NCBI GenBank assembly: GCA_029856105.1
Contig: JAHQWH010000045.1
Span: 1-48,122, forward strand
Length of the DNA: 48,122 bases
Reading direction: 5' to 3'
From: Promethearchaeia archaeon
GTDB lineage: Archaea > Asgardarchaeota > Lokiarchaeia > Sigyniarchaeales > SOKP01
Positions 42,457 through 48,122 of this stretch are shown in pieces; positions within the stretch are counted from its first letter, which is position 1, and each line of letters begins with the position of its first letter. The position numbers were made by a program, and so were the translations under genes. A model generated the notes under the pieces. It was not told the origin of the DNA, ran no database searches, and worked only from the letters and a program-made list of their open reading frames with translations.

Positions 42457-42623
42457 AATCGTACTTATTTTTTCTCTTTTTTTAATTATTATTATATTTG
42501 TTATTAGTGAAGGCTAATCTAATATGGTTTTAGAACTTGTTAAATTTTGGGTGGATATAAAATTCAGTGATAAATATTGAAGTTAAGTTATGTTTATATC
42601 CATATTAAATTATATTATTATTT

Positions 42624-43007
42624 ATGGAAAAAGCAGATAAATATTCTCTTGTTCTTCTATTAATTTTAATCGTTTATTTAAGTTCTAGTTTTATTTTCAA
42701 CACATTTGTTAAAGATCCAGAATTGGCTGATTCCTTTGCAATCTTCGCACTTATAATTTGTCTGACATGTGTTTTTAGTTTTGTTGGATATCTAATTATA
42801 AAAAAGAAAAAGTACACGAGAAATCAAAGAATTTTCTTATTACTTTTTTTATTAATTATTGGTTTTATTGATTTTATTCTTTTTATTATTGTTATGATTT
42901 CAGGTATAATGATTTACGGCTTCATATTAGGAATTTACAATTCCATATCTCTTGGCACGTTTGTTATAATTATAGTTATTATTGAATCAAAAAGTTCAAA
43001 AATATGA
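42624..43007 (+). CDS. four-helix membrane protein, unknown
   Basis: 127 residues, almost entirely hydrophobic: helices at about 7-27, 37-58, 70-92 and 96-120, with the charged loop KKKKYTRNQR between helices 2 and 3. ATG start. No family recognised. It precedes the helicase operon by 86 bp with a separate promoter likely. Confidence 0.55.
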   Translation: MEKADKYSLVLLLILIVYLSSSFIFNTFVKDPELADSFAIFALIICLTCVFSFVGYLIIKKKKYTRNQRIFLLLFLLIIGFIDFILFIIVMISGIMIYGFILGIYNSISLGTFVIIIVIIESKSSKI

Positions 43008-43093
43008 TTTTTATTAATAATTAAACTCCATCGCTATTATTTGTAAACGCCCTAAATTTTTCCTTTTTATTCTCTCGATAAATTTATGTAGTA

Positions 43094-43669
43094 ATGACTC
43101 AGAACGCAAAAATTAAGCAGTTAAATCAGATCTTATCAGCGTTGGAGAAGTTCGAAGTCCGAAAAGATAGCCTTTTTAGTCTCGATAAGTTAGCAGACTA
43201 CCTCGATCTATCTACGAGCGAATTAGATGCATTTTTAGAGATAATTTTTCGCTTCCAAAAGTTATTTGATTGTGTTTTCGAAGGTTCCTTTCTCTGTAAA
43301 AAGTGGAAAAACGATAAAAATTACTTAATTTTAAAACCAAAATCAGAAGTTAAAGATGGTAGCGTTCTCGAACTAAAAGAAATAGAAATCGATCGAGACC
43401 AAATTAAATTGTTAAGCGACATAGTCTACTTTTTTCGACGCGTAAAAATAGGGAAAGGGTTTGATCTGAAAAAAAATGGCACTGAGCTTTCGAGAAAGGT
43501 AAAAAAGCTAAAGAAGGCTCACCCGTACTTTTTCGAGAGTAAAGGGAACGATCTCGTGTACCCTTCAAAATTGGCGATAGAAGCGGGTAACTTAATCTTG
43601 TCTTACGATAGAAGCAAAAAGTCGGTTTCCAAAATACAAATAGGAGAATACTTCGTAAAAATCGTTTAG
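43094..43669 (+). CDS. helicase-operon protein, possible winged-helix, unknown
   Basis: 191 residues, basic. An N-terminal helical segment (about 8-50; LFSLDKLADYLDLSTSELDAFLEIIFRFQ) resembles a helix-turn-helix that recognises DNA or protein, and the rest is alpha/beta with strong Lys content. No family recognised. It ends 16 bp before the Hef-like helicase start and is surely co-transcribed. Confidence 0.6.
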   Translation: MTQNAKIKQLNQILSALEKFEVRKDSLFSLDKLADYLDLSTSELDAFLEIIFRFQKLFDCVFEGSFLCKKWKNDKNYLILKPKSEVKDGSVLELKEIEIDRDQIKLLSDIVYFFRRVKIGKGFDLKKNGTELSRKVKKLKKAHPYFFESKGNDLVYPSKLAIEAGNLILSYDRSKKSVSKIQIGEYFVKIV

Positions 43670-43685
43670 AAGGAGTTCGAGGTTA

Positions 43686-45860
43686 GTGATTGAATTAGAA
43701 GAAAGAAAAAGTAATAAAAATTCGAAAATTAAATACTTGCGAGAAAAGCAGATCGAACATAGGGAGTACCAACTAAAGATAGCCCAAGCGTGTGCGTCTA
43801 AAAACTCACTGGTAGTGCTTCCAACCGGTCTAGGAAAAACCATCATCGGGGTCTATGTTGCCGCAAAAATATTAGAAAATTTTCCCCCAAAAACAAAAGT
43901 TATTGTATTAGCCCCTACGCGACCCTTAATTAACCAACACTACGATTCTTTTAGAAGTTTAATGACGATTCCAGAAGAACAATTCGTCGTTTTAACGGGC
44001 AAAATTCCTCCTGAAAAAAGAGTAGATTTTTTTCGCGAAAACCAAATCGTTTTTTACACTCCACAAACGTTGAGAAACGATCTCGCTAATAGGAAATACA
44101 CTTTAGAAAGCGTTTGCTTAATAGTCTTCGACGAGGCTCATCATGCTTCTGGCGATTACGCTTACACTTTAATAGCGGACGAGTACATGGACCAAAACCC
44201 GGACGGTACTATTTTGGGGTTGACCGCTAGCCCTGGAGCGACTAAAGAAAAAATCAAAGCTCTATGCAAAAACTTACACGTTCCTCTGGAAAACATACAC
44301 ACGCGCACGAGAAAAGACGGCGATGTAAAGACTTATTTAAAACCGATGGATGTTTATAAAATCGGCGTTAATCTTACCGAATTAATGGAAAACATTTATT
44401 TATCGATTCAAAGCCTTTTAGAAGAGAGGTTGCAGTATCTTTCGCAATTAGGATTTTTGAGCGTCAAGGCTGACAGTTTATACGCTAAAGTTATCCGTAA
44501 GGATTTATTAAAGCTCAACGCCGAATTGGTGAAGTTAGTTCAAAGAGATGGCGATAAAACCGGAGTTTATAGTGCTCTATCGGTGAACGCTCAAGGACTA
44601 ATTCTTTTTCACATGCTCGAATTAATCGAACAACAAGGTTTAGATGTTTTGTTAATCTACCTAACGAAGGTAAAGCAGGACGCTCGTAAAAAGAATAGCT
44701 CGAAAGCGGTAAAAATACTAGCTTCAGATCATAGAATAAATCAAATCTTTATTGAACTTAAAAAAAACGAAGATTATTATCCTGAAAGATTGATTCACCC
44801 AAAATTTTACGTATTAGAAAAATTGTTGGTTCAAGAGTTCGAAAATAACCCGCCCTCGAGGGTTTTAGTATTCGTAAAGCTTCGAGACTCGGTAAAAAAC
44901 ATAACAAATAAACTTAAAGTAAACGGAAAAAACTTAATAAAACCCGCTCGATTCGTGGGGCAATCAACCAAATCTAAAGACGACAAAGGACTCTCTCAGA
45001 AAAAACAACTCGAAATATTAGACCAATTCAAACAAGGAAATTATAACGTTTTAATCTCAACTAACGTTGGAGAAGAAGGCCTCGACATAGCGGAGTGCGA
45101 TTTAGTGGTTTTTTATGACGTAGTAGCTTCAGAGATTAGGTTCATCCAGAGAAAAGGAAGAACGGCGCGACATAGGGAAGGGAAAGTAATTATCCTTTAT
45201 TGTAAGGACACGCACGATGAGATTTACATGCATATCGCTCTGAACAAGCTAAAGAAAATGAACTTTAACCTCAAAAGCGGGAAGCAATTAAAAACCACAT
45301 ATAATAATTCTCAAGCTCCTGGAGAAACTATAACTAACGCGAGATTAATAACGGAAGTACCCCTTGAAGACGTGAAAAAGATAAACGGCAATCAGAAACA
45401 AGGCAATTTGCAATCGTACATTCAAAAAACTCCAAGTGCGAAAAAAGAAAAACCTTTGACTGCTGAAATTAAAATAAGTCGATCTTTTTCCGTTAAATTT
45501 GGGATAAGGAAAAAGCTCCAACGCGACCAAATCCCTTTCGAAGTAGTTAAGTCAATAATTCACTTAAATTTGCTTGATCGAGTAATAATCCAAGTAATAG
45601 ATCCCCACCAATTCGTAGAGGATGTGCTTTTAAAAAAAATTACTTTATTAAGCAAAAAATACCACTTAATAGTTTCGATTTTCGATTTCGTCAATTTTAA
45701 TGAAGAATTTCGGGAAGAAGAAAGGTTGATTAAACAAAAAGTTATTAAATGGGGGCAGACGAACGATCTTCAAGCGATATCAATCGACAATCCCGAAGAA
45801 TTGTATTTTATCGTTAAAAACATATATTTACACGCTAAAAAAAAAATTGAAAGTGGATAA
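43686..45860 (+). CDS. hef: Hef/FANCM-like SF2 DNA helicase lacking a recognisable ERCC4 nuclease domain
   Basis: 724 residues from GTG 43686. Motif I LPTGLGKT (45-52), motif Ia LAPTRPLINQH (75-85), motif II DEAHH (149-153), motif III GLTASPG (178-184), an inserted helical domain (about 205-370) as in Hef/MDA5-type helicases, then motif V NVGEEGLDI and motif VI IQRKGRTARHR. Archaeal Hef adds an ERCC4-type nuclease (GDYxxxxxxxxERK) and HhH; here the C-terminal about 150 residues contain neither. They show instead RSFSVKFGIRKKLQRDQIP...LLDRVIIQVIDPHQF. It probably remodels stalled forks. The next gene overlaps its end. Confidence 0.85.
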   Translation: MIELEERKSNKNSKIKYLREKQIEHREYQLKIAQACASKNSLVVLPTGLGKTIIGVYVAAKILENFPPKTKVIVLAPTRPLINQHYDSFRSLMTIPEEQFVVLTGKIPPEKRVDFFRENQIVFYTPQTLRNDLANRKYTLESVCLIVFDEAHHASGDYAYTLIADEYMDQNPDGTILGLTASPGATKEKIKALCKNLHVPLENIHTRTRKDGDVKTYLKPMDVYKIGVNLTELMENIYLSIQSLLEERLQYLSQLGFLSVKADSLYAKVIRKDLLKLNAELVKLVQRDGDKTGVYSALSVNAQGLILFHMLELIEQQGLDVLLIYLTKVKQDARKKNSSKAVKILASDHRINQIFIELKKNEDYYPERLIHPKFYVLEKLLVQEFENNPPSRVLVFVKLRDSVKNITNKLKVNGKNLIKPARFVGQSTKSKDDKGLSQKKQLEILDQFKQGNYNVLISTNVGEEGLDIAECDLVVFYDVVASEIRFIQRKGRTARHREGKVIILYCKDTHDEIYMHIALNKLKKMNFNLKSGKQLKTTYNNSQAPGETITNARLITEVPLEDVKKINGNQKQGNLQSYIQKTPSAKKEKPLTAEIKISRSFSVKFGIRKKLQRDQIPFEVVKSIIHLNLLDRVIIQVIDPHQFVEDVLLKKITLLSKKYHLIVSIFDFVNFNEEFREEERLIKQKVIKWGQTNDLQAISIDNPEELYFIVKNIYLHAKKKIESG

Positions 45861-45861
45861 A

Positions 45862-46431
45862 ATGGAAGAAAATGCTTTTAAGAAAGACGAAACGCCTTAT
45901 TTAGTGTTTGTTTGTAAAAAATGTCATCAGTATTCTTACGTTAAAACCACTCAAAAAACCAAGAAATGCTTGCGCTGCGGCCGCACCCACCAAGTAAAAG
46001 ACCTGTTAAGGCTAGGTGAGATAGTTAATGGCATGACCGAAGCTGTAAATACTGTGAAAAAAAAGCAAACCGAACTAGCGATTCCAGAGTTCAGGTCGGA
46101 GGGCGATTTCGTTGTTGCTACAAACAAATTCTCAACTCGAACTCCTATTAAAAAAAGTAAGAATAAAGTTCTATCGAATAAAGATAGCAATAAGATTATA
46201 GATTTTAAAGAACAGTTTATCGAGATTCTGCTCGAACTCTCGAAGTTGTACGGTAAATTTCCTAAATACATGCTCGAGATCATGGCAGAAAATTACGAAA
46301 TTCCAGCTTTGGAATTAAAATTACTTATCAAAAGTTTTAAGAAACAAGGTATTTTAACCGAGCTAAAAAACGAGAACTTTTATTATCAACTATATATAAA
46401 GCATATCTCAAATTTTCACACTAAGGATTAA
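45862..46431 (+). CDS. zinc-ribbon protein of the Hef operon with C-terminal helical domain
   Basis: About 189 residues from ATG 45862, which follows the helicase stop by one base (GTG 45853 inside the helicase gene is an alternative). LVFVCKKCHQYSYVKTTQKTKKCLRCGRTHQ (C-x2-C, about 17 residues, C-x2-C) resembles the DUF1922-like archaeal zinc ribbon. A Lys/Ser-rich linker precedes a winged-helix-like C-terminus (FKEQFIEILLELSKLYGKFPKYMLEIMAENYEIPALELKLLIKSFKKQGIL). Gene order suggests a partner of the helicase. Confidence 0.65.
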   Translation: MEENAFKKDETPYLVFVCKKCHQYSYVKTTQKTKKCLRCGRTHQVKDLLRLGEIVNGMTEAVNTVKKKQTELAIPEFRSEGDFVVATNKFSTRTPIKKSKNKVLSNKDSNKIIDFKEQFIEILLELSKLYGKFPKYMLEIMAENYEIPALELKLLIKSFKKQGILTELKNENFYYQLYIKHISNFHTKD

Positions 46432-46471
46432 TAACTAAAGCTATCAAAACAATTTTTTTTTGTGATTTTTC

Positions 46472-46723
46472 TCATTTGGTTCTTTTTCTAAAAACTCGCA
46501 TTGCGTTGGCAAATTCTTGTTTCATTACACTTTTGTATAGCGGATCGTGCGCTTCGAAAGGTATATTCTCGCTACCAGAATATAAGTCGGGAGTGTTCGT
46601 GTTTTTTTCAATCTTGGAAAAAGGGACTATGATTTTCGAGAGAATGATTTCGATGTTGTCATACTCTTGGACTTCTACAATCACCGGCTCTTGTTTATTT
46701 TTTTTATCTGCTTCTAAACTCAT
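46472..46723 (-). CDS. small acidic protein, unknown
   Basis: 83 residues, soluble; an acidic, beta-strand-like start (EPVIVEVQEYDNIEIILSKIIVPFSKI) and a helical, basic end (EFANAMRVFRKRTK). No family recognised. It converges with the helicase-operon end, with a T9 run (46452-46460) in the gap that can serve as terminator for the operon. Confidence 0.5.
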   Translation of the reverse strand: MSLEADKKNKQEPVIVEVQEYDNIEIILSKIIVPFSKIEKNTNTPDLYSGSENIPFEAHDPLYKSVMKQEFANAMRVFRKRTK

Positions 46724-46814
46724 TTTACTCGCTTTTAAGATTTTACTACCAAGAAACAGCGATCTTATATAAAAAAAAATTATCTTTTTTTTTCTATTCT
46801 ACCAAAAAATCGAG

Positions 46815-46842
46815 ATTAAGGGGGCTTATCCCCCCTCTTAAT
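46815..46842. other. G/C-run hairpin between divergent genes
   Basis: ATTAAGGGGG, loop CTTATC, then CCCCCTCTTAAT can fold: ATTAAG pairs with CTTAAT and GGGG with CCCC with a one-base bulge. It is the only G5/C6 pair seen in an intergenic stretch here. It could be a short RNA, a regulator site or a boundary element. Confidence 0.35.
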
Positions 46843-46970
46843 GCACTCTACTTATATTAATACATTTCTACGCACAAGAACACATGGTTTAGATAAACGA
46901 TAAGTATTATAAATTACATAAAATATTGGTTAATCAAACACAATATAGTAAAAATTTGTAGGTAATCTTT

Positions 46971-47201
46971 ATGAGAAAAAAGACTATAGGAATAATTTTA
47001 ATAATTATTGGATTTTACTTATCGGTTTTTAATACGATTATGTCGATTCTATTGAATAGGGTACCGAATAGCGGAAGTCCAAGCGACGAATTGAGGAATT
47101 GGTGGATAAATTTTGGATTGTCAACATTAATAATTGCCGGAGTAGGTGTATTTTTAATTATAGTAGGTTGTTATTATTTGATAAAAAAAAGATTAGACTA
47201 A
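46971..47201 (+). CDS. small membrane protein, two helices, unknown
   Basis: 76 residues. Helices at about 5-28 and 47-70 with a polar loop (RVPNSGSPSDELRNWW) and a KKRLD tail. AGGTAATCTTT lies just upstream of the ATG and contains a GGT-type ribosome-binding site. No family recognised. Confidence 0.55.
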   Translation: MRKKTIGIILIIIGFYLSVFNTIMSILLNRVPNSGSPSDELRNWWINFGLSTLIIAGVGVFLIIVGCYYLIKKRLD

Positions 47202-47285
47202 CTCAACTTTGATTACGAGATAGACTCTCCTTTTCCATATCAAGAAAAGAACCACTCTTTATATCTTAATATATTATATGAAAAA

Positions 47286-47573
47286 TTATATATCAGTAAA
47301 ATCTTTGTTGACATCTTTCAAGTAAAGCTTCATAAAGTACCGTTGGCGCTTTAAATAATCTTTTACTTGACTCGAATTCATATCCGGATTGCTTTTAATC
47401 ATTTTTTGGATGAATTGTAGAACTTCAAAGTTCTGCTCTTTTGTATTTTCAAACTCTATAATTTTATAATTATCTTGGTCGTCGCTTGATTCTTTAAAGA
47501 CTAAAAAATCTTTCATCCTCACTTTTTTTTTGAAGTTGAGGTCAAATGGATCTTTTTCGGTCTTAGAGTCCAT
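47286..47573 (-). CDS. small charged protein downstream of the Hel308-like helicase
   Basis: 95 residues, charged and helical in its second half (VLQFIQKMIKSNPDMNSSQVKDYLKRQRYFMKLYLKDV). It begins 4 bp after the stop of the helicase gene on the same strand and is therefore probably co-transcribed with it. No family recognised. Confidence 0.6.
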   Translation of the reverse strand: MDSKTEKDPFDLNFKKKVRMKDFLVFKESSDDQDNYKIIEFENTKEQNFEVLQFIQKMIKSNPDMNSSQVKDYLKRQRYFMKLYLKDVNKDFTDI

Positions 47574-47577
47574 TTTT

Positions 47578-48122
47578 TTATCCGTTTTTTCCTATAATTT
47601 TTTTACACATGTTGATCCCTAACCCCGTTTTTCGATTTAATATGTAGGGATTTTCTTTCTTAACTTGGGTTGCCGTATGGTAACCGGCGTTATAAAATAT
47701 GCGCGCCCGGATCCTAGCTACATTGTTTAATCTTACAACCAGATCGAAAAGTTCTTCTCTGATCCCGTAATGCATCCTAATTTTGAGGGTTTCCGCCATC
47801 TCAGCAATGTTTATTAGTTTATCTTGTAAATCAAAGTCGGATTCGCTTAGGTGCATCGCGATAATCCCTATAAACGTAATAATTCTTTCAAGGTTATCCC
47901 GAACGGAGTACAAGTCGCCTGCCATAATTTTGTGTCTTTCTAAAATTTCATCGAGTGGTTCCTCGTCGCACCACTCTAACACGGGTTGGAGAAACTTGTA
48001 GTTCCTTGTTCTCCCTTCTGCTTTTAATACTTCATAGGCTGCTTTTACAACGTCTTGAAAAGATTCTATCTCGACTTGTTCTAACTTGTATCTTATCAAC
48101 ACTCCAGAGATGGGATACAAGT
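47578..48122 (-). CDS. Hel308/Ski2-like DNA helicase, C-terminal part (cut by the window edge)
   Basis: About 181 codons of the C-terminus are visible; the frame is open at the right edge, so the true start is outside. The order DEEPLDEILERHKIMAGDLYSVRDNLERIITFIGIIA, then IRMHYGIREELFDLVVRLNNVARIRARIFYNAGY, then a helix-hairpin-helix-like end (KTGLGINMCKKIIG) matches domain 4-5 of Hel308/HelQ and related Ski2-like helicases (GDLY ... R..YG...EL..L..I..IGR.RAR.L..AG). The protein unwinds forked DNA in replication restart. Confidence 0.82.
   Translation of the reverse strand, partial: LYPISGVLIRYKLEQVEIESFQDVVKAAYEVLKAEGRTRNYKFLQPVLEWCDEEPLDEILERHKIMAGDLYSVRDNLERIITFIGIIAMHLSESDFDLQDKLINIAEMAETLKIRMHYGIREELFDLVVRLNNVARIRARIFYNAGYHTATQVKKENPYILNRKTGLGINMCKKIIGKNG

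Noticed and set aside
46815..46842. G-quadruplex
   Set aside because: Only one G run is present on each strand; the segment folds better as a simple hairpin.

Overview
The window reads as a piece of an AT-rich archaeal chromosome, most likely an Asgard (Promethearchaeota, Lokiarchaeia-like) archaeon. The support comes from the sequence. Archaeal information genes are present: TFB, RPA, a FEN1-like nuclease, RadA, a RadB-like ATPase, a Hef-like helicase and the tail of a Hel308/Ski2-like helicase. They sit beside eukaryote-flavoured small GTPases, a Roadblock/LC7-like protein and a longin-like protein. Many genes start with TTG or GTG and several have no clear Shine-Dalgarno sequence. I see no tRNA, rRNA, CRISPR array, transposase or integrase.

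Layout. 1-13,800 holds metabolic and membrane genes: a GPH-type sugar/cation symporter, an alpha/beta hydrolase, a DUF998 membrane protein, a phosphoglycerate mutase, a pair of membrane/left-handed-beta-helix proteins, an acyl-CoA dehydrogenase with an unusual C-terminal winged-helix-like tail, a DUF1028-TPR protein, a GNAT acetyltransferase, and a divergent AbrB-regulator/methyltransferase pair with a perfect inverted repeat between them. 13,800-18,500 is a GTPase-signalling region: a Roadblock protein, an MglA-like GTPase and a 384-residue partner in one apparent operon, then a CoiA-like nuclease and a separate Ras-like GTPase with degenerate motifs. 18,600-24,700 carries RPA, a longin-like protein, a zinc-finger/winged-helix protein and the FEN1-like nuclease among small unknown genes. 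24,700-29,500 is a surface and intergenic region: a beta-helix surface protein, small membrane proteins, a 191-bp imperfect direct repeat with conserved hairpins, and a secreted two-domain protein. 29,500-38,100 has a membrane HTH protein, a broken radA with an extra C-terminal HhH domain, a zinc-finger protein that is paralogous to one at 14 kb, a RadB-like/membrane/M50-like operon, a leucine-rich-repeat protein and a long divergent TFB. 38,200-42,500 holds a second beta-helix surface protein and a 976-residue secreted toroid protein. 43,000-46,400 is a three-gene Hef-like helicase operon. The window ends inside a Hel308/Ski2-like helicase gene.

How the genes fit together. The clearest module is Roadblock + MglA-like GTPase + large unknown partner, which looks like a GTPase switch with its regulator and a candidate effector. 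The repair and replication genes are scattered rather than in one operon, and they seem to use a visibly less AT-biased codon set (more TCG, AAC, GCG) than the metabolic genes. The strongest items for follow-up are the doubly interrupted radA with its 31-nt insert, the duplicated hairpin-bearing intergenic element at 27.2/28.0 kb, the GTPase trio, the paralogous CxxC family and the ACAD-winged-helix fusion.
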